Below are positions 54,701 to 62,351 of a stretch of 64,000 nt of DNA, piece by piece. Where the stretch lies: assembly GCF_032854445.1 (NCBI RefSeq), contig NC_088304.1, forward strand, positions 29,951,732 through 30,015,731, in the 5' to 3' direction. The translations under genes and the position numbers were made by a program. The notes under the pieces were generated by a model. The model had not been told where the DNA came from. It saw nothing but the letters and a program-made list of their open reading frames with translations, and made no database searches. The first letter of the stretch is position 1. The number at the start of each line of letters is the position of its first letter. The DNA is from Liolophura sinensis. Lineage: Eukaryota > Mollusca > Polyplacophora > Chitonida > Chitonidae.

Positions 54701-57700
54701 TCGCTAGGCTCAAACACCTACATACCAGTAAAATGTACACGTTCAAGTGTGACAATAATATGCAAACCCGATCAGGGTTTTACTTATTTATTTCATTTCA
54801 GCATTAGCTGGACTCGAACTGCTAGCAACCACACTGGTTAGAGGCTCCTGAGTCAACTTTCTGCGCTTATACAATAACTACTTGGCCAAAATCACCAGCC
54901 TCAACATGAAGGAAAACATTTTTTTTCAATGGTATCTTGACTTTTAAATTCCTTCATTTTTCCCCACTGCTGTTCCATTTTGAAGTCATATGGCTTAGTT
55001 TTATGAAATAACTCAGCACATCGTATTCATTCTTTAGTCTACAATCATTTGATTTGTTTAAAGCTCTTCAAGAATTTTCTTTAGGAAAAGGAATCTAAAG
55101 ATGAGAAGACCTTTGAAAAGTTACTGACAAACTTTCCCCATACAGATTTACACTTCATATTGGTGGAAGACGATTCTTCAACAAAATGTAAGACAGTGAA
55201 TTGACCACAAGTGTGCTGCGCGCTGATCATTATCGCTAAAGACTCACAAACAACGAGATCAAGGGAACATAGAGAAATGTCTAAAGTCAGGACTGAACAT
55301 GCATTTTGTCTGTCCTAGCAGTTGAAAAGACAAGAATCTTATAAAGCATCCAGCCACAGCCCAGATCAGAATCCCATATGGTCTCCAGCAAATTCCAGAC
55401 CAGATAACAGACTACTTACATCAAATATACTTTTCTTGGTCTGTTTCTTGTGAGATTTCTTCGACTTTCGTCTTGAAACGGCTCCTTCCCCTTCAGCCTC
55501 TTCATCTATGTACTGAAGAAATAAGAGGTGACAATCCATTAACTGACCATTCTCTTTTCAAAACACTACGTTAAACGAATCACCTATGACTAAGATGTAC
55601 ATTTTGCTTGACTAAGAGTTTTGCTTGTCTCAAACAGAAGTTTTGAAGTTTGTTTGGAAGGTTAAGTTATGTCCTACTGGAATTATGTAAGTTTTAGCAC
55701 CAAAAGTAACATTTTATGACATTTATTTACCTTTAAAATTTTGCGTTATTTACAACACTCCATCTTCATTGGCAGATTTCCTGGTATTAACACCCACGTA
55801 CACATTTCCTCAATCACAAATTCTCCCAATCACACATTATTCAGTTACCAGGTCAGAGAAGATGTACAAATGTGATTTTAAATACTGGTTGCAATCATTC
55901 AGTGTGGGAAACGAAGCACATGGAAAACATAAATCTATTCCAAACAATTAAATAATGAACATAAGTCTTATTCTTATACAAGTAATTATCTTTCAAAAAT
56001 TTAAAAAGCAAAATATAGAGACGAGTAGACCATGTCCTTTACTGACAATGGGTTAAGTGAAACATGATCAGAATATACATAGCTAATATTCATAATACAG
56101 ATATTTAGTCAGGTAACACCTCCCTTTACCTCAATCCCATGTCCCCACTGACGTCCCATACTTACCTCATCCTCATAGTCCTCTTCCTCTTCCTCCCCTT
56201 CTTCCTCTCCATATGTGGCAAATTCATCAAAGTCAAAGTCAACTCCAAAAATATCCTGAGCTTCCTGCAGTGCACTACAAAGGTGAAAAGCAAAACAGAA
56301 TTAAGCAAAGTTATCAATAATCAGCAAATATCCAGTCATCTTAACTCACGTCAAAATGTGAACAGCTGACAAGGACTACAAATAATCAAAGATGAAATAA
56401 AAGACAACACATTAGAAGGAATTCACATAATTTAATCAGAGATCAACGCTGAATATTTATCTTAATGAATTAACGACTTACGAATCACTGTGTATGATGT
56501 GTTTCTTTTTCTTTGCCTTCTTGCTGATTGGTTGACCTTCCTCATCCACAATAAAATCATCTACATCTGAGAAGAAACAAAATATTGCAATGTTTCTAGA
56601 TTCATACCCTTCCAATTTTAACATGTGAGTAAGTGAGTACTTGGGGTTTAACGTTGTGCTCAACAATTTTTCAGTCAAATGACGATGAAGGAATCCTTAA
56701 GGTGTATGTAATGTACCTCCTTGTTTCAGGACGGATTTCCACTGCTCTTTTACCTAGTGCTGCTTCACTGAGACGACTTACCGAAGACAAGTAAGCTGCA
56801 CCTCCCTAGCCATTATACTGATTATGCTGAACGCCAAGCGAGGAAGTCACAACTTCCTCTTTTAATAGTCTTAGGTGTGACTTGACCCAGGACTGAAAGT
56901 TTAATGTGTAAAAACCAGTACACTGATGCATGTAACTGACAAAGTGGATTCACAGTGTACGTTACACACAACAAATAAATTCTTTATAAAAAAAAATGAC
57001 TTTTTGGTGCCCTAACTTATTTATTTGACCGGTGATCGCTGAATATTTCACGAATATTTTACTGATAATATGTTGGAGGCCAGTGGTATGGTGAGAAGGA
57101 ACATGGCAGAGCCTGGGGGAAAAGTCACGATCATCCACTGGTTAACCCTTATTTCAATGCAATACAGTGCCTTTCATAGCCGTGCCTTGGGCACAATCTT
57201 ACACATTAGATTTAAAAAACTATACTGGCCTTATCAAATGCATTATAACTGCCTATCTGAAGATATAAATTCATCTGACCCCATATACACACGTGAAAAT
57301 ATTAAGAATTAGCACCTGAATCAAAGCATTCCACTAATAATCATTTTAAAAAAATGAAAATTTGGCATGAATGCGCACAAATTTATCTCTTGTAGAATCA
57401 ATACTTAAAGGGCAGACAGCTCAACCCATCTTACCAGACTCTTCCTCTGAAGCTTCAAGGTCAAGGTCATGTGTCTCATCGTCCTCTTTCGGTTGTGGCC
57501 TCTCCTGAGCCTCCTCCTCGTCATCAAACAGCTCGTTAGCAATCACATCACGGTCATCAGTGGGCGAGTGTTGACCTCCTTCCTTATCACTGTCTTCATC
57601 GTCAGATGCTATGATCTTCTTAATTCTCTTTCTTTTCTTCTCCTGGAAAATAAATTTGGTAATTTACAAAAATGATTAGTGTGTGCTGGGAAACATACAC

Positions 57701-59672
57701 AGTGATACACCATTCTCATGGTCAATTTCTTACTATCATAATTATTGTCCTTTATAATTTTTCCACAATAAAAGACAATTGTGAGGCATGCTAAACAAAG
57801 AATGTGCTCCATATTCCAGATTCCTTGACATAATTTACAAACAACTGGTCAACTTGAGAATACACTGTAAATGAAACCTTACTCTTTCCTACCCATTGCC
57901 TCCAGAAGACAGCGAAAAAGTACAAGAGATGCTACTTTAAACAGCACAGCAGCAAAAAGAGAGAACTTCCAATTGGCTGAAATTCCTGCAGAGGTGTTTT
58001 GTGCTGACTGTGAGGTTTATATCGTTGTCCACACATTAATCACGATTCCATCAACTGTATCTGAGTGAAACTTTTCCAGATGTTATAAAGCTTACAATTT
58101 GTGCTTCTTTCCTCACCAAAACCAGACAACCACAAATGATTTATCTTTAGTGTATAACTGTGTGTCAAACTTTGTGAAACAAAACAAGAGTTAGAACCTA
58201 CATCTTGCTGTTAACTTTACAAGAAACCTGCTCAATTACACAGATCTGGACCCACTTCCCATAAAGTTGTTACATGTTCAATCTTTATAAAGCAAGTACC
58301 TTTAATCAGTTTTACCATTAGCACCTGTACTAACCCACTTAGTTTTGGTAGCAAGGCCACCAAACATGCCAAACAGCCCTACACATAACGTTTGGCAACT
58401 TATATGACAAATAACATGCACAAAGAGCATATGAATTTTGTCATGTACTGTGACTAATATTTACGAAGTGCATCAACAATGGTTCCCCCTTCCCCCTTTG
58501 TGCCATTATGCTTTGCTTGTATGCAAAACCTTGTGAAGAGCTTGTGAAGATACCATGCCTAACATTTACTTTAACATTGCTTTGCCTGTTATTGGACCTT
58601 GGTGCAGACGCTCGTGTATGACAATAGCCTGCACTTCAAGTGTGTACGGTTCACAACAAAATCAATTTCTATGGCCTTACAAAAGCTATCTGACTGCAAA
58701 TCTTCTCTCACCTTCCTCTGTACTTTGATACCGAGATTCTCCTCAATCAGGTCATAGTCCTCATCGTCCATGACATCGTCTTCCTCATCTGACTCGTGTT
58801 TTCGTTTGTTATCCTCCTCCTCTTCTTCTTCTTCCTCCTCCACATCGTCATTGATCAAGTCCTTCATCTCCTCTCGCAGCAACTCTTCATCTGGTCGGAA
58901 ATAAACAGAACACGACCGACAAAATGGGGGCAAACCCAACACTAAACAGCTAAACAGCTTTACTCTGCCTAGCATAGTCATATTTAGTACCAGTCTGACT
59001 GAAAATTCTTTAATTCAACTAATGTGCTGGTACACTTTGTCTTCTCTTTTTATACTTTTTGTATAATTTTTTTTTCCAAAAATTTTCATAATAGCCTCTT
59101 CAATACAAAAATATATCACAAAGTATTACATGATGTAACACCATTAAGACAAGGCCTCTCTGAGCCAAGATGCTGTGACACCATTAATAGCTTTACTTTC
59201 CCCTGGGTAGATGCCCTCACCCCTATTCCCAATCCGAAGGGTCAAAATGTTCAAAACTTTGAGCTCTTCAGAGTTATGACCTAGATAAAAATCTAGGTCA
59301 ACCAATATGAGTTAAAGGTTCTAAATGAGTTAGATTCCATTTACATGATTGTCAAACAACAGTCATTTACGTTTCGGAAATTATATCTGCGTGATACATC
59401 ATTAATTGATGACCACGGCTCAATCTGAGGTCATCATTATTATTTTGAGCTCTTAAAAATGAGCAAACATTTTTACCCTTCAACCTAAGACATCAAAGAT
59501 TCCACCTACCATCCTCCTCTTCCTCGTCATCATCATCATCATCATCACTTATCCTGTGCTTCTTCTTCTTTTTCTCTTTCTTGGACTTCTTCACATTCAT
59601 TTCATCGTCCTCATCCATGTCTGAGATGTCTCCTCCAGAAGAGACCTCAGCCTCATCCTCCATGAAATCCAT
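20021..59672 (-). CDS. SUPT6H: SUPT6H (SPT6) transcription elongation factor / histone chaperone, complete
   Basis: 37 coding exons on the minus strand, all phases closing, 5217 nt, 1738 aa (human about 1726). Exons in transcript order: 59672-59510, 58890-58712, 57642-57435, 56566-56482, 56274-56166, 55512-55420, 54717-54631, 53897-53796, 53371-53252, 51277-51188, 50642-50503, 50056-49836, 48570-48441, 47941-47791, 46515-46420, 45803-45705, 44949-44806, 44314-44184, 43296-43176, 40238-40162, 37994-37859, 35893-35756, 35100-34933, 34530-34403, 34212-34005, 31490-31343, 29762-29614, 29210-29070, 27966-27860, 26838-26750, 26476-26361, 25159-25037, 24292-24132, 22428-22238, 21714-21553, 21172-21024, 20377-20021. 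SPT6 travels with RNA polymerase II in the nucleus, rebuilds nucleosomes behind it and binds the phosphorylated polymerase linker through tandem SH2 domains. The start ATG has A at -3 and G at +4. The C terminus [10 protein letters not shown] matches the vertebrate ending. All introns are GT-AG; the exon 15 donor (GTTGGT) is weak. Confidence 0.97.
22238..26838 (-). CDS. SUPT6H: SPT6 exons 30-34: tandem SH2 domains
   Basis: Residues 1290-1516. Exon 31 starts the first SH2 ([13 protein letters not shown]) and contains the phosphate-binding loop [10 protein letters not shown], with Arg at about residue 1354. Exon 32 continues [13 protein letters not shown]. Exon 33 carries [20 protein letters not shown] and exon 34 the second, divergent SH2 ([19 protein letters not shown], then [13 protein letters not shown]). 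In the family this pair binds the phosphorylated linker of RNA polymerase II. Introns 31, 32 and 33 each hold a different minisatellite. Confidence 0.95.
22645..22830 (+). repeat. Dispersed element D, copy 1
   Basis: Starts near ACTCAACAAAAATATAAGCA, followed by TCTCAGTATTAAATAA, GTAAGTATTCATTATCA and TTTTAGGGCAAT, then AAGGAGCTATG. Four copies in the window, unknown class, no ORF. In SUPT6H intron 33. Confidence 0.75.
22985..23830. repeat. 45-bp minisatellite, about 16 copies plus degenerate end
   Basis: The unit contains CAGACATGTCATGCCATATC and ATACTGAGAAATTCTCCCTC. Units are regular to about 23700; after that three spaced, diverged copies follow. In SUPT6H intron 33. On the minus strand each unit has GAATTTCTCAG, an acceptor-like string. 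Confidence 0.95.
24405..24765. repeat. 31-bp minisatellite, about 11 copies
   Basis: The unit contains CAGACCTCACAAAAATAGTG and AGGTATTCACA; CCTCAC...GTGAGG makes a short inverted repeat within it. In SUPT6H intron 32. Confidence 0.93.
25645..25860 (-). repeat. Dispersed element D, copy 2 (minus orientation)
   Basis: The minus strand shows the same block order as copy 1: ACTCAACAAAAAGATAAAC, AAGTATTCATTATCAC, TTTTAGGACAATAATCC and GGAGCTATGGCAGC. In SUPT6H intron 31, next to the 26-bp array. Confidence 0.75.
25935..26306. repeat. 26-bp minisatellite, about 14 copies
   Basis: The unit is CATAATGGTCATACTTCACA plus AGTTAC or AGCTGC, the two forms being interspersed. In SUPT6H intron 31, 55 bp from the exon 31 donor. 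Confidence 0.95.
26839..29069. other. SUPT6H introns 29 and 28 around exon 29: little content
   Basis: Apart from exon 29 (27860-27966) and the diverged repeat at 28228-28390, I see only AT-rich intron sequence with no further coding block. Confidence 0.55.
27860..29762 (-). CDS. SUPT6H: SPT6 exons 27-29: S1 RNA-binding domain
   Basis: Residues 1158-1289. Starts [19 protein letters not shown], includes GLWQCPFC and the S1 fold [28 protein letters not shown] and [19 protein letters not shown]. The S1 fold (OB-type) in SPT6 is thought to contact nucleic acid near the polymerase. All three exons close in phase (0, 0, 2). Confidence 0.95.
28228..28390. repeat. Diverged dispersed repeat, partner near 44580-44745
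   Basis: The stretch with CTGTCAAAATTACA, TGTGAAGCCCTGAAA and CCAACCAATGTA resembles GTGACAAAATTACA, TGTGAAGCCCTCAAA and CCAACCAATGTA at 44680-44745, same orientation. Family unknown. Confidence 0.5.
30117..31387 (-). repeat. Minisatellite made of exon 26 end plus its 5' splice site, about 22 copies
   Basis: The unit is 54 bp near the exon and mostly 60 bp distally. On the minus strand each unit has 45 nt equal or nearly equal to the end of SUPT6H exon 26 (31387-31343), including TTCTACATAG, then GTGAGTGTT. The functional donor is the copy at 31342-31341; about 21 further copies lie downstream in intron 26. The 60-bp type has a 6-bp ACATGT insertion just before the donor. Confidence 0.95.
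31343..35100 (-). CDS. SUPT6H: SPT6 exons 23-26: helix-hairpin-helix and death-like domain
   Basis: Residues 941-1157. Family blocks: [34 protein letters not shown] (hairpin), [37 protein letters not shown], then [18 protein letters not shown] and [19 protein letters not shown]. Exons 25 and 26 are the two whose 3' ends and donors seeded the tandem arrays at 33836-34020 and 30117-31387. Exon 25 ends ELERQ (phase 0); exon 26 ends TFYI plus one base of the following Gly codon (phase 1). Confidence 0.96.
31491..33161. other. SUPT6H intron 25, proximal part: nothing recognised
   Basis: About 1.7 kb between exon 26 and the SINE fragments. No ORF, tandem array or known element. Confidence 0.55.
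33162..33201 (-). mobile_element. SINE family 1, tail fragment
   Basis: Only the (TTTA)n run and about 20 bp of the family 1 tail (GATTGGTGTTTTACGCCGTC) are present, in SUPT6H intron 25. Confidence 0.7.
33623..33817 (-). mobile_element. SINE family 1 with internal deletions
   Basis: Has the tail, the body GGCCAGCATTTTGG and a degraded head ending GGCCCCC. About 75 bp shorter than the full copy at 76-345. Lies next to the exon 25 donor array. Confidence 0.8.
33836..34020 (-). repeat. 20-bp minisatellite made of exon 25 end plus its 5' splice site, about 9 copies
   Basis: The minus-strand unit is GGAGTTAGAGAGACAG followed by GTAT, i.e. 16 nt of exon 25 end and the first 4 nt of intron 25. The functional donor is at 34004-34003; about eight more copies follow in the intron with substitutions such as AGAAAG before GTATGG. 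Confidence 0.92.
35345..35562 (-). mobile_element. SINE family 1, head truncated
   Basis: Tail, body (AGGAAGCCAGCATGAGCTGG) and B-box region are clear; the A box is missing. In SUPT6H intron 22. Confidence 0.85.
35756..46515 (-). CDS. SUPT6H: SPT6 exons 15-22: core second half and YqgF (RNase H-like) domain
   Basis: Residues 627-940. Includes [36 protein letters not shown] and [10 protein letters not shown]. The YqgF-like fold follows, from GLRVMGLAF through [13 protein letters not shown] and [13 protein letters not shown] to [14 protein letters not shown]. In SPT6 this domain is a degenerate, non-catalytic relative of Holliday-junction resolvases. An acidic DDDDDED run lies in exon 18. Intron 19 carries the large 47-bp satellite. 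Confidence 0.95.
35894..40044. other. SUPT6H introns 21 and 20: mostly empty
   Basis: Only exon 21 (37859-37994) and the 32-bp array (36818-36950) are recognised. The rest shows no coding or repeat structure that I can support. Confidence 0.55.
36818..36950. repeat. 32-bp minisatellite, 4 copies
   Basis: The unit contains GATCAATGGTTACTGATCAC and ATGAACAATGTT. Each unit carries the palindrome TGATCA. In SUPT6H intron 21. Confidence 0.9.
40045..40115 (-). mobile_element. Decayed SINE family 1 fragment
   Basis: Tail and first body block are recognisable (GACGTTTTACACCGCATTC, then ATCAGCATTATAATG), much diverged. It lies 47 bp from exon 20. Confidence 0.5.
40430..42935. repeat. 47-bp satellite, about 53 copies, with 282-bp higher-order period
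   Basis: The unit contains GTGTTCAGACAGCTTCATGT and CCATATTGGTGGAAGGAGAA. Marked variants recur together: the ATAATGTTGG variant with the preceding AACCTTTCATAT variant returns at steps of about 282 bp (6 units), with one step of 329 bp (7 units). Fills most of SUPT6H intron 19. Confidence 0.95.
43632..44035. repeat. About 60-bp minisatellite, 6-7 imperfect copies
   Basis: The recurring core is GGGCCCGTTTTACAAAGCTG followed by TAGTAGCATGCGCCTGGTGT. Spacing varies and one copy is partly duplicated. In SUPT6H intron 18. Confidence 0.9.
44580..44745. repeat. Diverged dispersed repeat, partner of 28228-28390
   Basis: Shared blocks are described for the partner. Strongest similarity covers about the last 70 bp. 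In SUPT6H intron 17. Confidence 0.5.
45090..45188 (-). mobile_element. SINE family 1, short 3' fragment
   Basis: (TTTA)n, GTTTTACACTGTACTCAAGA and GGTGGGTGGAAA are present, then the match stops. In SUPT6H intron 16. Confidence 0.75.
46112..46258 (-). mobile_element. SINE family 1, 5'-truncated with 15-bp TSD
   Basis: Near-consensus tail and body ending at TACGGCCGGA. AAACACTCTGAAATT flanks it at 46097-46111 and 46259-46273, so truncation occurred on insertion. In SUPT6H intron 15. Confidence 0.9.
47039..47395 (-). mobile_element. tRNA-derived SINE, family 2, full length with 14-bp TSD
   Basis: On the minus strand the head carries A box TAGCACAGTTGG and a B-like GGATCAATCC; the tail is GACGTTAAACCCCAAGCACT. 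Flanks GATAGCAGTTGGAG (47025-47038) and GATAACAGTTGGAG (47396-47409) form a target-site duplication. In SUPT6H intron 14. Confidence 0.9.
47545..47632 (+). mobile_element. Decayed SINE tail fragment
   Basis: Plus-strand remnant with GGCGTCGTGTAAGT, then ATTAAACCCCAATGAAATGA, similar to the shared SINE 3' tail. Confidence 0.5.
47791..54717 (-). CDS. SUPT6H: SPT6 exons 7-14: helical core, first half
   Basis: Residues 280-626. Order: [31 protein letters not shown], the helix-turn-helix block ([18 protein letters not shown]), the joining block [27 protein letters not shown], the [14 protein letters not shown] block, a short charged variable insert in exon 12, then [16 protein letters not shown] and [14 protein letters not shown], ending TPTKKGIK. 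It corresponds to the Tex-like core of SPT6. Exon 9 uses donor GTGCAG and exon 11 GTATGA; both are acceptable because the phases close. Confidence 0.95.
48151..48256. repeat. 19-bp minisatellite, about 5.5 copies
   Basis: The unit is AGGTAGAGATGGCATACAC with a TATAC/TATAT variant in the middle copies. In SUPT6H intron 13. Confidence 0.93.
48684..48888 (-). mobile_element. SINE family 1, 5'-truncated with 13-bp TSD
   Basis: Close to consensus from the (TTTA)n tail to the CACAGCGACC block. GAAAGACAAGTAT lies on both sides (48671-48683 and 48889-48901). In SUPT6H intron 12. Confidence 0.9.
48936..49112. repeat. 43-45-bp minisatellite, 4 copies
   Basis: The recurring core is CAATCAGCCCAAGATTCATT, then TATAATCAAATCA. 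It starts about 35 bp after the SINE at 48684-48888. In SUPT6H intron 12. Confidence 0.88.
49419..49580 (-). mobile_element. SINE family 1, diverged and truncated
   Basis: Tail and body are clear but with several substitutions and small deletions; it ends around the CAGACCTTCCCATG block. Confidence 0.8.
51650..51830 (+). repeat. Dispersed element D, copy 3
   Basis: AGCAATTTTATTG, TCTCAGTATTAAATAACG, GGTAAGTATTCATTATCAA and GGGAGCTAAGGCAATG, preceded by a poly-A run. It faces copy 4 in inverted orientation across about 1.2 kb of SUPT6H intron 9. Confidence 0.75.
51831..53027. other. Spacer between inverted element D copies
   Basis: 1.2 kb of intron 9 with a short CT run at about 52610-52622 and no ORF of note. 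It could be the interior of a non-autonomous element or plain intron. Confidence 0.45.
53028..53235 (-). repeat. Dispersed element D, copy 4 (inverted relative to copy 3)
   Basis: The minus strand reads TCTCAGTATTAAATATAATG, GGTAAGTATTCATTATCAG and GGAGCTATGGCAGTGTG. It reaches to within about 20 bp of the exon 9 donor at 53251. Confidence 0.75.
54775..54858 (-). mobile_element. SINE family 1 head remnant
   Basis: Matches the B-box part of family 1 (CATTAGCTGGACTCGAACT, then GTTAGAGGCTCCTGAGTCA). In SUPT6H intron 6. Confidence 0.55.
55420..59672 (-). CDS. SUPT6H: SPT6 exons 1-6: acidic N-terminal region
   Basis: Residues 1-279. Long Asp/Glu runs alternate with Lys-rich blocks ([25 protein letters not shown]). 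The recognisable family blocks are [26 protein letters not shown] and [18 protein letters not shown]. The last corresponds to the segment that binds IWS1/Spn1 and competes with histone binding in other species. The end KKSIFD precedes the conserved FEPSELE. Short GAT/GAG runs in exons 1 and 2 are coding homopolymers and likely to vary in length. Confidence 0.95.
56628..56895 (-). mobile_element. SINE family 2, truncated
   Basis: Same body as the copy at 47039, with an internal deletion near 56820 and loss of the A-box region. In SUPT6H intron 3. Confidence 0.85.
57008..57146 (-). mobile_element. SINE family 1, decayed
   Basis: TTATTTATTTGACCGGTG tail, a GGCCAGTGGTATGGTGAGA body and GAGCCTGGGGGAAA are recognisable but diverged. 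Confidence 0.65.
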
Positions 59673-59720
59673 CCTCAGTTTAAAGGATGGCTAGGCACAC
59701 TACCAGCTTCTAACACTGCC
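59673..59720 (-). other. SUPT6H: SUPT6H 5' UTR part of the first coding exon
   Basis: A good acceptor (TTTCCTCAG, ending at 59721) precedes 48 nt of leader without an ATG before the start codon at 59672. The splice partner is the donor at 62111. Confidence 0.65.
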
Positions 59721-62111
59721 CTGAGGAAATTATGAACAAAATACCCAGATCATTCACACAACATTTGTAGCAATCGAGTTATCCCTAATTGAACCGTAAT
59801 TGTAACTGCCAGAATTTCATTTCTGAGGAGTTGTTTAAATATCCTGATTGTCCAGAACATTTTAAAGAAAATCTGTTACTGTTCATTTGATACATTGTAA
59901 GTTAATACACTATAAGTTAAACTGTTGGATTGGACATCATTTATAAGCTACCTGAGTCTTAAGCTCACACGCTAATGACACAGAGTTACAAAAAAGAGAT
60001 GCCTTGTATTTCTCTCCATCTGCAAACTCTTCACCGGGCATGTCAGGAATAAAAATCAAAAACAAAAGAAACACAAAGAGTAATGTAACATGGTTTTAAT
60101 ATTTCCTTTCACTTCCTTGAACCGGACTTTTTTGACGTAGGAATACAAGGATGTTATCTCAATAGTTTTTCCTCCTTGGTCCAGGTTAACTGCGATCCAA
60201 TACTTGATTTCGCTGAAACTCTGCACCATGTATGTAGTGGACATTTGACCATCTTACCCACTTGCATGTGACGTATTTGAAATGTAAAGTCTGGAAATTT
60301 AATCAATTTCCTTGTGTCATAGTCCCCTCGTATGATACTATAGTCATCTTGTACCACAATGAATGAAATGTATAAATGTTCCATCGCAGAGTTGGCTGTA
60401 TCAAAACACTGGGTTGAATTTTTACTCACAGGGACCGATGCCCTAGGCATGTGATTATAATTCAGTTATTTATTTGTACTGTGCACCAAATTTTTGGTGG
60501 TCTGGGTGATATCTTGGGCATGGGCAGTCATTGCTGAGAGGTAGGTAGTTTTAGCGCAATTGCAAAAGACCAGGAATTTAAAACACTTAGTCATATTGAA
60601 TAGGCAGCGCATAGGCCACATTCAGCATGTTTCTAGGACATGGTCAGTCACCCTGAAAGTCAAATTGCATTGCCCCACAGTAGGCCACCAGACAGGTCTT
60701 TTGACATTTTTACCATAAGTTAACGTGCATGGGGGCCCAGTTTTCAATGCCGAATTTAAATGAAACAGATATTTAATGTAGTAAGTATGCCGCTGCCTGG
60801 TTAAAGCATAGGGTGTTGAGTGAAAATTAGCTTTCAGCTCCCATGTATTGCAAGATCTTGTGACATTTCTGTTGAAAAAATGGCGGCTGTCAGAAATGTG
60901 AAAGTGGCTTATGCAAATTTCAAAGTCTGAGCTATCTCAGAATAAGACAATCATAGTATATAAACATTACTTTTGTTTTACCTTTATTATCTGTTCATTC
61001 ATGATCACTGTTAACTATAAAACTGGCAGCACAGAAAAAAAAGTTTTCTTTACATCATCTATGTTTCAATTTAGATTGAATAGCAGGCCTAATTTCATGA
61101 AGAGCTACTTCAGTGTCAAGGACTCAATGTCTCTGATGCAGGGTTAAATGATAACAATCGAGATGGTCTAAACTGCTTTACTAAATGTTCATAGGCCCAT
61201 ATATTAAAACCACTGTTGGCAGTTTCGGAAAAAAATGCCATAACAATAGTGCTCTGTCAATTCCAGTTTTGCCTGGGGTGATGTCATGGTGTGACACTTG
61301 GCATCACCCATCGTGAAAATGTCACACTTTCAAATCCATATGATGTCATTCCAACATTACTGCCTTACTTGACGTCATATCTGCTTGGTTCATAGTCACA
61401 TGAGGAATACTGTTACGTCACAATAGGAAAATGTTACGGAAACTGATGACGATTTTGTTTTTTTTACTACTTATCATTTCTAAGGGTTAAATAGAGTTAT
61501 TCACCATAAATATTTTTAACTGTGGCATTAGATCTGTTCCATAGGGTATCCTTCACTTCATTCACATTAGGTAAGTTTAAGTACCGTGAGCACCAACTTC
61601 ACTGAAATCCTTCCAATGAGCTGGAGTGTGCAGATGTCCGGCAATTTGCTTGAAAACATGTGATGGGTTTCGTGTTACGATGAATGTCTGAATATTAAAA
61701 TAGCACACAGAGTCCATTTTGATTGACTACTGTAGGAGCAGCGTGATCGAGCCATAGGCCTATGATTATAGGTCTTGTAAAAATTGAAGAAACAAGATCC
61801 ATACGCAAAGCTTTAAGAGATTCTCATAAAGTCAGACAATATGTCTTATATGGGCAATAGAACACTGCCAAATCCTTCCTACAAAATTGATAAATTGTTG
61901 TATCACTTATGTCGCTGATGTTGTAACACTGACCTTATGAAGAACGGAGTTGTAAACAACATCCAACAGTGTTGATTCTGTTACAGTGTAGTTTCAGGTC
62001 TTTGGTAAATTTTATCTCTGTGTATACCCACATAGGTGAACTAATGATACTTAAAAATCAAAACTAAGTACAACCATACAAAATAGACGCAAAACAAGCG
62101 TTACAACTTAC
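59721..62111. other. SUPT6H intron 1 (within the 5' UTR): nothing recognised
   Basis: 2.4 kb bounded by donor GTAAGT at 62111 and acceptor CCTCAG ending at 59721. No coding block, array or SINE seen. Confidence 0.55.
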
Positions 62112-62165
62112 CAATTCTTTCAAACAAGCGGAATATTATTTTGGTCTCGCTGCTTCCGGCAGTCA
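62112..62165 (-). other. SUPT6H: SUPT6H non-coding first exon (5' limit approximate)
   Basis: A strong donor (ATTG then GTAAGTTG) sits at 62111 on the minus strand, 2.4 kb upstream of the coding exon. It is preceded by an ETS-type CCGGAAG at about 62153-62160 and, further upstream, an inverted CCAAT box at about 62201-62207. The transcription start is inferred near the ETS site. Confidence 0.55.
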
Positions 62166-62351
62166 TGTAATGTTCAGGTCCAAATTATTTCCACGTTTTT
62201 CATTGGTTGAAAATCGTTTCTCTCCCTTGTGACCTATTTAAGGAATGTCAAGGCCACCTAACTTCTCGCTGACAGCGAAGGATAGGGGTAGCAACTTCAA
62301 GTATCCTAGATTTATGTCGCAAGTGACGGGCTGAAAGATTGACTCGATAAG
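62112..62351. promoter_or_regulatory. Divergent promoter between SUPT6H and the acyl-CoA dehydrogenase gene
   Basis: About 240 bp separate the SUPT6H first-exon donor from the ATG of the plus-strand gene. Visible motifs are CCGGAAG (minus strand, about 62153-62160) and CCAAT (minus strand, about 62201-62207). I see no TATA box in a convincing position on either strand. This arrangement is typical of housekeeping bidirectional promoters. Confidence 0.6.
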
